Shown in pieces: positions 21,530-32,139 of a DNA stretch of 64,000 bases. The notes below the pieces were generated by a model. It searched no databases. It worked only from the letters and a program-made list of their open reading frames with translations, and was not told where the DNA came from. Source of the DNA: Marinicella algicola (lineage in GTDB: Bacteria > Pseudomonadota > Gammaproteobacteria > Xanthomonadales > Marinicellaceae); the NCBI RefSeq assembly GCF_028401385.1, contig NZ_JAQOMR010000001.1, positions 2,482,501 through 2,546,500 on the forward strand. The letters run 5' to 3'. The stretch's first letter is position 1, and the number at the start of each line of letters is the position of its first letter. The position numbers and the translations under genes are program-made.

Positions 21530-21556
21530 AAAACGGCGCCTTGCGGGCGCCGTTTT
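21530..21556. terminator. Bidirectional intrinsic terminator between the glucosidase and secA
   Basis: Perfect 11-base stem AAAACGGCGCC/GGCGCCGTTTT (21530-21540 with 21546-21556), with A and T tracts on both sides so it can serve both convergent genes. Confidence 0.85.
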
Positions 21557-21582
21557 GATATTATGCCTGGGTTAAAAATACC

Positions 21583-24372
21583 TCAGGCCAACCGGCCGTG
21601 GCAATGCTTGAACTTGCGGCCGGATCCGCAAGGGCACACATCGTTGCGACCGACATTGCGATATTCCTCGGGCAACTCGCCTACCCGCGCTGCTGCTTCT
21701 CCGGCGCCGACCTGCTCGCCGTTCATCTCGTCTTCGCCGGTATCCGGATCGATATGGCTTGCGCGCAGGCTGGCCGGATCGACTTCCGGCTGGGGCTGTG
21801 GTTGCTGAGCCTCGCGCACGAGCTGAACGCGCGAAAGCTGCGAAATCGCGACCTCGCGCATACTGCCCAACAGCACCCTGAACAGCTCAAAGGCTTCGGC
21901 CTTGTATTCCTGCAGCGGGTCGCGCTGGGCATAGCCGCGGAAACCGATGACCGAGCGAAGATGGTCGAGATTGACGATGTGCTCCCGCCAGAGATGATCC
22001 AAAGCCTGCATGGAAACCTGACGCTGGACATATTTCATAACATCGGGACCGAACTGCTCGGCCTGGTTGGCGCGCACCTCTTCAGCCTGATTGGCAGCGG
22101 CGTTGATCCGCTCGAGAATTTCAGGCTCGGCAATTCCATCTTCTGCGGCCCACTCTTCGATCGGCAGGTCGAGGTTGAGGATGCGGACGCAATCTTCCTT
22201 AAGACCTGCGGTATCCCACTGCTCGGCATAGGCGCGCTCCGGAATACGGCGGTTCACGGCATTTTCGATCACCTCGTGGCGCATATCCTCTACGATTTCC
22301 GAAATATCGTCGGAATCCATCAGTTCCTTGCGCTGATCGAAGACCACCTTGCGCTGATCGTTGAGAACGTCGTCATATTTCAGGAGGTTCTTACGAATGT
22401 CGAAGTTGCGGGCCTCGACCTTCTTCTGCGCGCGCTCAAGTGCCTTGTTGATCCAAGGATGGACGATCGCCTCACCTTCCTTCAGGCCAAGCTTGGTGAG
22501 CATGCTCTCCATGCGGTCGGAGCCGAAGATGCGCATCAGGTCATCTTGAAGCGACAGGTAGAATTTCGAACGGCCCGGGTCGCCCTGACGGCCTGAGCGG
22601 CCGCGCAGCTGATTGTCGATACGCCGGCTCTCATGGCGCTCGGTCGCAATCACGTAAAGACCGCCAGCGGCAAGTGCCTCCTGCTTGAGACGCTCAACGT
22701 CCTCGCGGATCGCCTGTTCCTTGGCATCGCGCTCGGGACCGGCCGGTGTGACCTTGCGCTCGACTTCGACGCGCTCGCCCTCTTCATTGGTGACGATATC
22801 GACGCCCGGCTCCAGATAGCCAAGCTCTTCCTGAATGCGCATCTCGAGATTGCCGCCGAGCTGGATATCGGTACCGCGACCGGCCATATTGGTGGCAATG
22901 GTCAGCGCGGCGGGAACGCCGGCTTGGGCGATGATGAAGGCCTCGTTTTCATGATAGCGCGCGTTCAGGATCTTGAAATCGGTGATGCCGTCGCGCGTCA
23001 GGGCCGCGGCCAGAAGTTCGGACTTCTCAATCGAAGTTGTGCCGACGAGAACAGGCTGGCCCTTTTCCTTGGCAATCTTGATTTCTTCGACGATCGCCAG
23101 ATATTTTTCTTGGACGGTGAGGTAGACCTCGTCATCCTCGTCCAGACGGACAATCGGCAGGTTGGTCGGAACTTCAACCACTTCGAGCCCGTAAATATTA
23201 CCGAATTCTTCCGCTTCTGTCGCAGCAGTACCGGTCATGCCGGCCAGTTTGTCATACATTCGGAAATAGTTCTGGAAAGTGATCGAGGCCAGCGTCTGGT
23301 TTTCCGGCTGGATCTTGACATTTTCCTTGGCCTCGAGCGCCTGGTGCTGGCCTTCCGAATAACGGCGGCCCGGCATCATCCGGCCGGTGAATTCATCGAT
23401 GATCACGACCTCGCCGTCACGCACGATGTAGTCCTTGTCACGGGAGAACATCTTGTGGGCCTTGAGCGCGTTGTTCAGATGATGGACGACTGTGACGTTT
23501 TCGACGTCGTAAAGCGAGGCGCCCTTCATCAGGCCCGACTCGGTCAGCATCTGCTCGAGCTTCTCCATGCCGTCTTCGGAGAAATTGGCCGAGCGCTGCT
23601 TTTCATCGATTTCGTAATCGCCCTCTTCGAGCATCGGGATGATCTTGTCGATGGTCACGTAAAGATCCGAGCGATCATCCAGCGGACCGGAAATGATCAG
23701 CGGCGTACGGGCTTCATCAACCAGGATCGAGTCAACTTCGTCGACGATCGCATAATTGTGGCCGCGCTGAACCATCTCGGAGCGCTGCATCTTCATGTTA
23801 TCGCGCAGATAATCGAAACCGAGTTCGTTATTGGTGGCGTAGGTGATGTCGGCCTGGTAGGCCGCCCGGCGCTGCTGGTCTTCAATACCGTGATGGATCA
23901 CACCGGTGGTCAGGCCGAGAAAGCCGTAAAGCTTGCCCATATTCTCGCTGTCGCGGCGGGCAAGATAGTCGTTGACGGTTACGACATGAACACCCTTGCC
24001 TGAAAGCGCATTAAGATAGACGGGAAGCGTTGCGACAAGAGTCTTGCCCTCACCGGTCTTCATCTCGGCAATCGAATTTTCATGCAAGATCATGCCGCCG
24101 ATCAGCTGAACGTCGAAGGGTCTCAGGCCCAGCACACGTTTGGAGGCCTCCCGGGCAACGGCGAAAGCTTCAACAAGAAGATCGTCCAGGCTCTTGCCAT
24201 CGGCGATCTGCTTTTTGAATTCTGAGGTCTTGGCCTTGAGGTCGTCGTCAGAAAGAGCAGCCATTTGCTCTTCGAGAGCATTGATTGCAGCCACACGGGG
24301 TTTGTAGGCACGAATACGGCGTTCATTGGCCGAACCGAACAATTTGCGGGCTACGCCACCGAGTGAGACCAT
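21583..24372 (-). CDS. secA: Preprotein translocase ATPase SecA
   Basis: 929 intact residues, full length for alphaproteobacteria. Walker A MKTGEGKT and DEAD-like [15 protein letters not shown] lie in nucleotide-binding domain 1, [14 protein letters not shown] and [16 protein letters not shown] in domain 2, and the C-terminal zinc-binding tail [14 protein letters not shown] is present. It drives export of unfolded proteins through SecYEG. Divergent from ppiC, an arrangement common in rhizobia. Confidence 0.99.
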   Translation of the reverse strand: MVSLGGVARKLFGSANERRIRAYKPRVAAINALEEQMAALSDDDLKAKTSEFKKQIADGKSLDDLLVEAFAVAREASKRVLGLRPFDVQLIGGMILHENSIAEMKTGEGKTLVATLPVYLNALSGKGVHVVTVNDYLARRDSENMGKLYGFLGLTTGVIHHGIEDQQRRAAYQADITYATNNELGFDYLRDNMKMQRSEMVQRGHNYAIVDEVDSILVDEARTPLIISGPLDDRSDLYVTIDKIIPMLEEGDYEIDEKQRSANFSEDGMEKLEQMLTESGLMKGASLYDVENVTVVHHLNNALKAHKMFSRDKDYIVRDGEVVIIDEFTGRMMPGRRYSEGQHQALEAKENVKIQPENQTLASITFQNYFRMYDKLAGMTGTAATEAEEFGNIYGLEVVEVPTNLPIVRLDEDDEVYLTVQEKYLAIVEEIKIAKEKGQPVLVGTTSIEKSELLAAALTRDGITDFKILNARYHENEAFIIAQAGVPAALTIATNMAGRGTDIQLGGNLEMRIQEELGYLEPGVDIVTNEEGERVEVERKVTPAGPERDAKEQAIREDVERLKQEALAAGGLYVIATERHESRRIDNQLRGRSGRQGDPGRSKFYLSLQDDLMRIFGSDRMESMLTKLGLKEGEAIVHPWINKALERAQKKVEARNFDIRKNLLKYDDVLNDQRKVVFDQRKELMDSDDISEIVEDMRHEVIENAVNRRIPERAYAEQWDTAGLKEDCVRILNLDLPIEEWAAEDGIAEPEILERINAAANQAEEVRANQAEQFGPDVMKYVQRQVSMQALDHLWREHIVNLDHLRSVIGFRGYAQRDPLQEYKAEAFELFRVLLGSMREVAISQLSRVQLVREAQQPQPQPEVDPASLRASHIDPDTGEDEMNGEQVGAGEAAARVGELPEEYRNVGRNDVCPCGSGRKFKHCHGRLA

Positions 24373-24723
24373 TTCAAAAGCTCTTTCCGAAAGTTGTCAT
24401 ATCTATCCTGTACGTGGCGCCGTACAGACGCACTCCTGACAAGCAGGGTCCAGATTGCTTTTTGAGCTTCACTGGACGCGGGCTTGGCAGACAGATAAGA
24501 GGGGGTCGGGGGATGTCAACGTCAAACGCCGCGCCAGAATGGCCACATTCCTGTGTTGCCGGTCTTCAAATGAGCCGCTGCACATTAAAAGTCTGTAAGG
24601 GTGCAACACAATTCGCCGCCATCCGTTGACGCCCGGTGGCGCTTCCACCACATGCGGCTGTACCGTTCAGCGCAGACGGCGAAACAACACATTTCGCAAA
24701 ACCAAAGAATAAAAGGTGATTTC
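24373..24723. other. Divergent promoter region of secA and ppiC
   Basis: 351 bases with no credible gene. An imperfect dyad TGTACG...CGTACA spans 24409-24426 close to the secA start, and the stretch before ppiC is A-rich with AAAGG upstream of its ATG. I see no recognisable regulator site. Confidence 0.5.
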
Positions 24724-25587
24724 ATGCAGAAAAGACATTTGGCAGCAGCGGCACTTCTGGCATCAACCGTCAGCTTCGCTGTGCCGTCCTTCGCCCAGGA
24801 TAGCGGTTCACCCGCCAATGAACCGGTTGTCGCAACCGTTGACGGCACTCCGATCTACCAGTCGGAACTGCGTAGCACTGTTGAACAGTTTCAGGGTCAG
24901 TTCGGCCAGATGCCGGAAGAGCAGGTCCGCGCGATTGCGCTTTCGAGCCTGATCGACATGAAGGTCATCGCCGACGCGGCCGAAAAAGATGGCCTAGACA
25001 AAACAGAAGCCTTCAAGACCCGCATGGATCAGCTTCGCCAGGAAGAGCTCTACAACACATTCTTCGAGCAAAAGATCAACGCCGAGATCACCCCGGAAAC
25101 GCTGAAGGCACGCTATGACGAGGAAATCGCCGACGCGCCGAAGCAGGAAGAGGTTCACGCCCGCCATATTCTGGTCGACAGCGAAGCCGAAGCTCAGGAA
25201 ATCATCAAAGAACTCGACAATGGCGCCGATTTCGCCAAACTCGCCGAGCAGCATTCGACCGGTCCTTCCGCATCCAATGGCGGCGATCTAGGGTACTTCT
25301 CCAAGGGCCAGATGGTTCCGGAATTCGAAGAAGCCGCGTTCGCGCTTGAGCCCGGCGAATACACCGAGACCCCTGTCCAGAGCCAGTTCGGCTATCATGT
25401 GATCGAGGTCGAGGACGTCCGCGAAAAGGCACCGGCCCCGTTCGAACAGGTCGAACCGCAGCTGCGCCAGCTCGTCGCTAGCGAGAAATACAACGAGGTG
25501 GTCAGCAAGCTGAAGACCAACGACAAGATCGTGATCGAAGATCAGGACTTGCAAGACGCCTATAACGCCGTCAATAAAATGCAGTGA
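24724..25587 (+). CDS. Periplasmic peptidyl-prolyl cis-trans isomerase, PpiC/parvulin type
   Basis: 287 residues. A cleavable signal peptide is seen ([23 protein letters not shown]), then a SurA-like N-terminal helical part and a parvulin domain from about residue 140: [50 protein letters not shown]. Start taken at the ATG directly before the signal peptide instead of an upstream in-frame ATG. Assists outer-membrane or periplasmic protein folding. Followed after 53 bases by argJ. Confidence 0.93.
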   Translation: MQKRHLAAAALLASTVSFAVPSFAQDSGSPANEPVVATVDGTPIYQSELRSTVEQFQGQFGQMPEEQVRAIALSSLIDMKVIADAAEKDGLDKTEAFKTRMDQLRQEELYNTFFEQKINAEITPETLKARYDEEIADAPKQEEVHARHILVDSEAEAQEIIKELDNGADFAKLAEQHSTGPSASNGGDLGYFSKGQMVPEFEEAAFALEPGEYTETPVQSQFGYHVIEVEDVREKAPAPFEQVEPQLRQLVASEKYNEVVSKLKTNDKIVIEDQDLQDAYNAVNKMQ

Positions 25588-25640
25588 TCCAAACCACCCG
25601 GCCCGCGCATCACCGCGGGCCGGAACTTCAGAGGCCTGCC

Positions 25641-26876
25641 ATGACGACTGCCGTATCTCCGCTTGCGCCCAAATTCTTCTCCCCGATGCCACCGATTGAC
25701 GGCGTGCGTATCGCGACCGCCGCCGCTGGCATCAAATACAAGGGGCGGACGGACGTCATGATGATGATTTTCGACGAGACGACTTCTGTCGCTGGCCTCT
25801 TCACGCGGTCCAGATGCCCCTCCGCGCCTGTCGATTTCTGCCGCAGCAATCTTGCCGGCGGATCAGCCCGGGTACTTGTGGTCAATTCCGGCAACGCCAA
25901 TGCCTTCACCGGCAAGAAGGGTGCGGAAGCAACCGCGCTGACAGCACAAACCGCCGCCAAGGCTGCAAACTGCTCCGAAGGTGATGTGTTCCTCGCATCC
26001 ACCGGCGTCATCGGCGAGCCGCTCGACGCAACCAAGTTTTCCGACGTTCTATCGGCCATGGCAGGCGGAGCCCGGCCCGACTGCTGGCTCGATGCGGCCA
26101 AGGCGATCATGACAACCGACACCTATCCGAAGGTCGCCACCCGTGGCGCCATGATCGACGGGGTTTCCGTAACGCTGAACGGCATAGCCAAGGGCGCAGG
26201 CATGATCGCGCCCGACATGGCAACCATGCTATCCTTCATCGCCACCGACGCGGCGGTCTCCGCCGAAGCCCTCCAGCAACTCCTTTCCGAAGGCGTGGGC
26301 GCAAGCTTCAATGCTGTCACCATCGACAGCGACACCTCCACCTCCGATACCGTGCTGGCCTTTGCCACCGGCAAGGCGCCAGGTCAGGACATAGTCAACG
26401 ATGGCACCGACCCGCGGCTGGACGACTTCCGGGCGGCGTTGCACGCGCTGATGCAGGATCTGGCACTGCAGATCGTGCGCGATGGCGAAGGTGCCCGCAA
26501 GATGGTGACCGTCCGCGTGACGGGTGCTGAAAATGACCGCGCCGCCGGCGTGATTGCCCGCTCGATCGCCAATTCCCCGCTGGTCAAAACCGCAGTTGCC
26601 GGCGAGGACGCCAATTGGGGCCGTGTGGTCATGGCTGTCGGCAAGGCCGGGGAGAAGGCCGACCGCGATCGGCTCGCGATCTGGTTCGGTGATATCCGCG
26701 TGGCCGTCAACGGCGAGCGCGATCCTGACTACGAGGAAGATTTCGCCTCCGCAGTCATGCGCGAAGACGAAATCATCATCCGTACCGATATCGGCCTCGG
26801 TGACGGACAGGCAACCGTCTATACCTGCGACCTCACCAAGGAATATGTCGCCATCAACGGCGACTATCGCAGCTGA
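25641..26876 (+). CDS. argJ: Bifunctional glutamate N-acetyltransferase / amino-acid acetyltransferase
   Basis: 411 intact residues. The self-cleavage site lies in [15 protein letters not shown]; the Thr after the Met (MA-TMLSF) becomes the nucleophile of the beta chain. Ends NGDYRS, close to the family consensus. ArgJ transfers acetyl from N-acetylornithine to glutamate and, in the bifunctional form, also uses acetyl-CoA, in the cyclic arginine pathway. AGAGG precedes the ATG. Upstream of a GNAT gene and mutT in what looks like one operon. Confidence 0.97.
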   Translation: MTTAVSPLAPKFFSPMPPIDGVRIATAAAGIKYKGRTDVMMMIFDETTSVAGLFTRSRCPSAPVDFCRSNLAGGSARVLVVNSGNANAFTGKKGAEATALTAQTAAKAANCSEGDVFLASTGVIGEPLDATKFSDVLSAMAGGARPDCWLDAAKAIMTTDTYPKVATRGAMIDGVSVTLNGIAKGAGMIAPDMATMLSFIATDAAVSAEALQQLLSEGVGASFNAVTIDSDTSTSDTVLAFATGKAPGQDIVNDGTDPRLDDFRAALHALMQDLALQIVRDGEGARKMVTVRVTGAENDRAAGVIARSIANSPLVKTAVAGEDANWGRVVMAVGKAGEKADRDRLAIWFGDIRVAVNGERDPDYEEDFASAVMREDEIIIRTDIGLGDGQATVYTCDLTKEYVAINGDYRS

Positions 26877-27007
26877 ACCGGCAGGCGGTCGCGTTGCCAT
26901 CGCGCAACACCGACCGCCTCAACAAAAAGCCTGTGTTTACAGACCGGCCTCTCCCGCACTAGATGAATGAAAAACAACGATAACGTCGCGACAGGATCGG
27001 ATCAAAG

Positions 27008-27771
27008 GTGAGTGCGGATCTTCCACTTGTGCGTCGGCTTGAAGCCATGGGGTTGCGCGCGTGGCCGGCAAAGAACGTGCTATATGACGGCGCCTGGCAG
27101 CTTCGGCTGACAGCGGGTCACCCGTCAAAACGTCTGAACAGCCTGTCAGTTCTTGATCAGTCGGATACTTCCGATATCGAGATCAGGATCGAGAAGGCGC
27201 GTCGTCACTACGAGACTTTCGGACGGCCGCTTCTGGTGCGCGAAACCCCGCTGACACCGCCCACGCTCGTCGAATATCTGATAGCCGAGGGCGCCGAGCC
27301 GTTTGACACGACCGTTGTCATGACACTCGATCTCAACCTTTTTGACCCCTTGGAAGGCATCGAACTGTTGCCGAGCCAGGATGTCAGCCGTTTCGTTGGC
27401 GCAGCACTGAAGGTGAACCCCGTGCCAGGTCTAACCAAGGCTGGCCTGGCCGAAGTGGTTACCGCCATCAAGCCATCGCATGGCTTCTTCATCCGCGCGC
27501 AAGATCGCGGTGAGCCTGTCGCGGCCGGGCTATGCGTACATGATTTCGATATGGCCGGCATTGAAGCCTTCGCAGTCGCACCAGATGCGCGGCGCAAAGG
27601 CCATGGACGCGAACTGGCAACCGGCATGATGCGGTGGCTGAAGGGCGCGGCGCGCGCACCGTCTGGCTTCAGGTGACGGAAAGCAATGAAGCGGCGCTTT
27701 CGCTCTACCGGTGCTTCAGCTTCAAAGAGGCATATCGATATCGCTACTGGCGTGAAAAGGCTGAACAATGA
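27008..27771 (+). CDS. GNAT family N-acetyltransferase (one frame break)
   Basis: About 254 residues from a GTG start. The C-terminal GNAT fold shows motif A as IEAFAVAPDARRKGHGRELA and motif B after repair (ARTVWLQVTESNEAALSLY). One G is missing in 27643-27645; restoring it carries the frame to TGA 27769-27771, which overlaps the ATG of mutT by ATGA, a typical coupled junction. Found between argJ and mutT in many rhizobia. Substrate unknown. Confidence 0.82.
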
Positions 27772-28175
27772 CCGACAAGAAGCTGCTGCTGGTGGCAGCC
27801 TGTGCCCTGATCGACAACGATGGCCGCATTCTGCTGGCGCAACGCCCTGAGGGCAAGACGCTTGCGGGCCTGTGGGAATTTCCCGGCGGAAAGGTGGAAA
27901 CCGGTGAAACGCCCGAAGCCTGCCTGATCCGCGAAATGGAAGAGGAACTGGGCATCACCACCAAGGCCGACTGCCTCGCGCCCCTGACCTTTGCCAGCCA
28001 CACCTATGACGACTTCCATCTGCTGATGCCGCTGTTCGTCTGCCGCCGCTATCAGGGCATTCCCTCCGGCCAAGAAGGCCAGGCGATCAAATGGGTGCGC
28101 GCAAAAGACCTGCGCGATTACCCGATGCCACCCGCAGACGAGCCCCTCATCCCCATCCTGCAGGATCTGCTGTAA
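27768..28175 (+). CDS. mutT: 8-oxo-dGTP diphosphatase MutT
   Basis: 135 intact residues. The Nudix box is complete: GGKVETGETPEACLIREMEE followed by ELGI, fitting GX5EX7REUXEEXGU. Clears oxidised dGTP from the nucleotide pool. Start overlaps the GNAT stop (ATGA). Convergent with the LysR gene six bases downstream. Confidence 0.93.
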   Translation: MTDKKLLLVAACALIDNDGRILLAQRPEGKTLAGLWEFPGGKVETGETPEACLIREMEEELGITTKADCLAPLTFASHTYDDFHLLMPLFVCRRYQGIPSGQEGQAIKWVRAKDLRDYPMPPADEPLIPILQDLL

Positions 28176-28181
28176 ACAGCG

Positions 28182-29045
28182 TCAAAGCCCTGACAGTTCG
28201 CCCCTGCGGCGTGTAATCTCGGCCGAGACGACATCCGCCACGCTTTTGACCCTTTGCGAGGCAATCAGGTCACTGTGGGTCACCAGCAGGATCGGACGCT
28301 CCATCATACCGCCGTCCGGCAAGCGATCTGCCAGCAGCCGAAGGTCATCTTGAGCCAGGAAATGCGGCAGCACAGCCCTGCCAATGCCGCGCCGCACGGC
28401 TTCCACCTGCCCCGCAAGCGTGTTGACGGCAAAACGTGCGTTTCTTTCATTTGCAAAGGCTTTCGACCAGCCGAGCGGAACGGCGAGGCTTTCCGATTGC
28501 GGCCATGTGACGATCCGCAATGGCTCCGCACCGTGTTTCGGCCCGTAGAGGCCAAAGCCCATGGTGGCGAGCTGGCGGACCCGGAGATTGCCGCGCTCCG
28601 GCCGGACCATTCTGAGCGCGAGGTCAGCATCGTGCCGGTGCATATTGACCGCCACCGTTGAAAACGCGATCTCGACATCCAGTCCCGGGTTTTGGGCAAG
28701 CAGCGGTTCGAGCGCCGGCACGATGAAGCCTGCCACCAGGCTTTCAACACTGGCAAGTCGCACCTGACCGCGAATACCCGCATCGTCACTGGCCTGAAGG
28801 CGCATGTCACCGACGGCCAGTTCCACAGCTTCGGCACGCGGCAGTAGCGCCTCACCCTGATCGGTCAGGATGTAACCGCTTTGATGCCTGAGGAAGAGCG
28901 GGACCCCGAGTGCGTTTTCCATTCGCTCGATCCGCCGCGCAATCGTGGCGACACCGCTTTTGAGCTGTGCCGCAGCGCCGGACAGTGTTCCCTCGCGGGC
29001 AACAGCGAGAAAAACACGGTTATCATCCCAGTTGAATTGAACCAT
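28182..29045 (-). CDS. LysR family transcriptional regulator
   Basis: 287 intact residues. Winged helix at the N-terminus (FLAVAREGTLSGAAAQLKSG, VATIARRIERMENALGVPLF) and a periplasmic-binding-like effector domain from about residue 90. Divergent from the EamA exporter with 101 bases between; this layout and the box at 29072-29090 suggest it controls that transporter. Effector unknown. Confidence 0.93.
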   Translation of the reverse strand: MVQFNWDDNRVFLAVAREGTLSGAAAQLKSGVATIARRIERMENALGVPLFLRHQSGYILTDQGEALLPRAEAVELAVGDMRLQASDDAGIRGQVRLASVESLVAGFIVPALEPLLAQNPGLDVEIAFSTVAVNMHRHDADLALRMVRPERGNLRVRQLATMGFGLYGPKHGAEPLRIVTWPQSESLAVPLGWSKAFANERNARFAVNTLAGQVEAVRRGIGRAVLPHFLAQDDLRLLADRLPDGGMMERPILLVTHSDLIASQRVKSVADVVSAEITRRRGELSGL

Positions 29046-29049
29046 TCAA

Positions 29050-29095
29050 TTTTCCATTTTCGGAAAACGACATACCGATATTGTCTGTATCATAC
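29050..29095. promoter_or_regulatory. LysR-type box and flanking dyads between lysR and the EamA gene
   Basis: ATAC-N11-GTAT at 29072-29090 is a textbook LysR T-N11-A dyad; the second half-site also forms GTATCATAC (29087-29095). A further dyad TTTTCC-N6-GGAAAA lies at 29050-29067 next to the lysR start. The spacing suits autorepression plus activation of the divergent gene. Confidence 0.6.
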
Positions 29096-29146
29096 TCTTT
29101 TTCGGAAAGGCATCCTCCGCGCATTCGATTAACAGACGAGGTTGCC

Positions 29147-30062
29147 ATGACCGTCTCAAACGACGCTTTGTCCAATCGGGCCAATGCTGCTTCCGCCGAC
29201 GCGGCAGCACTCGGGCTCAGCGCCCTTTCCGCCATTTTCTGGGGCACGAATTTCGAGGCAACGCGGATTGCGCTTTCCGGCCTGCCGCCATGGACGGCTG
29301 CGGCCCTTCGGTTTGCAATCGCCGCCATCGCGATTCTGACATGGCTATACTTCAGCGGCGGCTTTCGTGTCAGCGTCCTGAAACAGAACGTCTGCGCTTT
29401 TCTGGCGCTCGGGATCGTCGGCGTCGCAGGCTTCAACGCCGCGCTGTTTCTGGGCATGCAAACATCAAGCCCGGTCACGGCGGCGCTGATCATGGGCACA
29501 AGCCCGCTGACGACCAATCTCATCGACGCCGTCTTTCAGCGACGCCTCCCTCGCTTAGCGCCATTGTCGGTATGGCCATCAGCCTTTTTGGCGTTTCACT
29601 GACAGTCGGTGCATTTTCAGGCACCCAGTTCACCTCCGGCGATATCCTGATCCTTGCGGGCAGCCTCGCTTGGGCGCTCTACACCATCGGCTGCCGCCGG
29701 ATCGTGCACGAAGCCACGCCGATGGAGACAACAGCCTGGACCATGAGCGGTGGCGCAATCGCGCTTCTGCTTGCCGCTTTTTCTTCGAAAATCCCTTTGC
29801 CGCACTCACCGCCGCGGATGCACCGGCTCTCGGCGCAGTGTTGTGGATGGCGCTCATAGGCTCGGTTCTCGCCTATATTTTCTGGCAGATCGGCATTGCC
29901 CGGCGCGGACCCAGCGCAACATCGGTAGTCTTCAACCTTGTGCCGGTCTCTGCCCTATTGGTCGCGGCGCTGTTCGGGCGCATGCCCGATCTCTTCCAGA
30001 TCGCCGGTGTTGCCATCGCGATCTTCGGTATCCTTCTGGCAAGCGGCAGACTCCCCATTTGA
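29147..30062 (+). CDS. EamA/DMT family transporter (two frame breaks)
   Basis: About 305 residues, ten membrane segments in two EamA repeats (ALSAIFWGTNFEATRIAL..., ILAGSLAWALYTIGCRRIV...). Breaks: one C lost in 29548-29550 and one T in 29778-29782; repaired readings RRLPSLSAIVG and AFFFENPFAALT join smoothly. Inner-membrane drug/metabolite exporter of unknown substrate, probably regulated by the divergent LysR protein. Confidence 0.88.
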
Positions 30063-30077
30063 AGCGGTGAAGCGGCG

Positions 30078-30962
30078 CTACCGCTTGAGTTTGTATTCTT
30101 CGGTGTTGAGCGCGTCGGCAAGGCGCGCTTTCGCCGAACCCGGTTTCAGCGGCTTCTGCTGGCTTTCATGCGGTGCCCAGCCGGAGACATAAACGATCGA
30201 GAAAGTCGCGCGAATGCGGTCATCCGTATCGCTGAAGCGTTCGGCATAGAGTTCGGCCGCACGCAGAAAGAACGCCCGGCTGACAGGCTTTTTCGAGCGG
30301 TCTGCGATTGGATTGGCCATACCCATCGCCCTCAGATCCGCCATCAGCTCGAACAGCGTGTCATAGCGGACCGTGTAATTTTCCTGATCGACCACAGGCA
30401 GGGCAAACCCCGCCCGTTGCAGCAAACCGCCAATATCGCGCACATCGGCAAAGGGGATCACGCGCGGGCTGACGCCGCCGTAAAGCTCCGTTTCAGCCGC
30501 AAGCAGGCATTCGCGCAGCTCGGCCAGCGTGCCGGAACCGGGGATCGCCGCCAGAAACAGCCCGTCCGGTTTGAGCGCCCGGCGCGCCTGGATGAAATAG
30601 CCGGGCGTGTCATTGGTGAGATGAGCGACCAGCGGCGACAGCACCAGATTAAGCGACTGGTCCTCAAGCCCGGGCAGTTCCAGCGGAGCCACCTGGTTTG
30701 GCACAGTCCCATCGGCAAAGGCCGCGTCACTCTCCACCCGCGTGATCGCTCCGACCTTGCCTGTGGCAAGCGCGGCTCTGGCGACAGCGCCTGTAACTCC
30801 GTGCAGTTCGACGGCCTCATCAAATTGCCGCTCGACCACGGCAAGCCGGTCGGCGATTTCCTCGGCCACGATGTCGAGCAGAAAATCGGCACCGGGCTTT
30901 GCCGCGCGCCAGGCCTTCAGCCGGTTCGCCTCCACGCGTCGTGCATCGAAAACCTGTTCCAT
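30078..30962 (-). CDS. SAM-dependent methyltransferase-like protein, NDUFAF5/BioC type
   Basis: 294 intact residues. Class I fold with a late-domain LVLSPLVAHLTNDTPGYFIQ and LKPDGLFLAAIPGSGTL, plus the conserved C-terminal MGMANPIADRSKKPVSR patch seen in alphaproteobacterial homologues of mitochondrial complex I assembly factor NDUFAF5. NDUFAF5 hydroxylates an arginine of a complex I subunit, so the bacterial role may be similar, but this is inference. Divergent from comF. Confidence 0.8.
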   Translation of the reverse strand: MEQVFDARRVEANRLKAWRAAKPGADFLLDIVAEEIADRLAVVERQFDEAVELHGVTGAVARAALATGKVGAITRVESDAAFADGTVPNQVAPLELPGLEDQSLNLVLSPLVAHLTNDTPGYFIQARRALKPDGLFLAAIPGSGTLAELRECLLAAETELYGGVSPRVIPFADVRDIGGLLQRAGFALPVVDQENYTVRYDTLFELMADLRAMGMANPIADRSKKPVSRAFFLRAAELYAERFSDTDDRIRATFSIVYVSGWAPHESQQKPLKPGSAKARLADALNTEEYKLKR

Positions 30963-31041
30963 CGCCTGCGGCCTTTCCAGTTCACATAATCCCCGCCAAT
31001 TAGGAGTCGCAAAGCGTCCGTCAACGCGCTACCTTGAGGTC

Positions 31042-31827
31042 ATGGATGAGATCAGACCGTTGAGACTTCAGGCGATGCGCGCCCGATCTGCGGCTGTGGC
31101 CCGTGATACGCTGGCCATGCTCGGCAATCTCGTCTTCCCGCCGGTCTGTGCGGCCTGCGGCAAAACCACGGGGACGCATCGCGCGCTCTGCGTCAATTGC
31201 TGGAGCAATATCCGTTTCATCGAACGCCCCTATTGCGCGGTTCTCGGAACGCCGTTCTCACACGATCTGGGCCCCGAGATCATGAGTGCAGAGGCCATCG
31301 CCCACCCGCCGGATTTCGATCGGCTGCGTTCGGCTGCATTTTATTCCGGAACGGTGCGCAACCTCGTCCACGCGCTGAAATATCGCGACAACACCCATCT
31401 TGCGGTGATGATGGCCACATGGATGCAGCGCGCCGATGATGGAATGATCGCACGCTGTGACGGCATTGCCGCTGTGCCGCTGCATACGACCCGGCTGATG
31501 TCGCGCCGCTTCAACCAGTCGGCAGAGCTTGCACGCAATCTGGCACGGCTTTCCAGCAAACCGTTTCTGCCGGGGCTTTTGCGGCGCAAGCGGCGCACCA
31601 GCCAGCAAGTCGGCCTGACGCGATCGGCGCGCGAGGACAATGTGCGGGGCGCCTTCGCGCTTGCGCGCGATCACGAAGACCAGGTCTTCGGAAAATCGAT
31701 CCTGCTGATCGATGACGTCTACACCACCGGTGCCACCGTTTCGGCGGCCGCAAGGGTTTTGAGACGCAAGGGCGCAAGCGAGATCAATGTTTTGACCTTT
31801 GCACGCGTGCTCGATGAAACTATATGA
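31042..31827 (+). CDS. comF: ComF family phosphoribosyltransferase-like protein
   Basis: 261 residues from ATG 31042. An N-terminal zinc-binding cysteine pair set (VCAACGKTTGTHRALCVNCW) precedes a phosphoribosyltransferase domain with the PRPP loop ILLIDDVYTTGATVSAA. ComF proteins assist DNA uptake in competent bacteria; in rhizobia the function is untested. Heads an operon comF-grxC-nitrilase-DUF1178. Confidence 0.92.
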   Translation: MDEIRPLRLQAMRARSAAVARDTLAMLGNLVFPPVCAACGKTTGTHRALCVNCWSNIRFIERPYCAVLGTPFSHDLGPEIMSAEAIAHPPDFDRLRSAAFYSGTVRNLVHALKYRDNTHLAVMMATWMQRADDGMIARCDGIAAVPLHTTRLMSRRFNQSAELARNLARLSSKPFLPGLLRRKRRTSQQVGLTRSAREDNVRGAFALARDHEDQVFGKSILLIDDVYTTGATVSAAARVLRRKGASEINVLTFARVLDETI

Positions 31828-31872
31828 AGGGCTGATCACCCCGGCCTGCAACGAAAGGACCCCAGTATCATC

Positions 31873-32129
31873 ATGGCGAATGTCGAGATTTACACGCGGG
31901 AATTCTGCGGTTTCTGCGCCCGTGCAAAAAGCTTCTGTCGGACAAGGGCGTCGGCTTCACTGAATACAATGCCACCGAGACCCCGGACGTGCGCGCAACG
32001 ATGATCGAGCGTGCCAAGGGCGGCTCGACCTTCCCGCAGATTTTCATTGACGACCGGCACATTGGCGGCTGCGACGAGCTATTCGCGCTTGAGCGCGAAG
32101 GCAAGCTCGATCCGCTTCTTGCCGCTTAA
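31873..32129 (+). CDS. grxC: Glutaredoxin 3 (one frame break)
   Basis: About 85 residues, hidden because one A is missing in the run 31926-31930. Reads MANVEIYTREFCGFCARAKK, giving a CGFC active site at residues 12-15, and later GGSTFPQIFIDDRHIGGCDE with the cis-Pro TFP and the glutathione-binding GGCDE. Ends LLAA and TAA ten bases before the nitrilase ATG. Glutathione-dependent disulfide reductase in the cytoplasm. Confidence 0.9.
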
Positions 32130-32139
32130 GGATCCGCGC

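Noticed and set aside
22633..24003. Long plus-strand frame opposite secA, and similar ones opposite trpE(G) and rnr (17968-19335, 38477-39901)
   Set aside because: All are shadows created by codon bias of conserved genes on the other strand.
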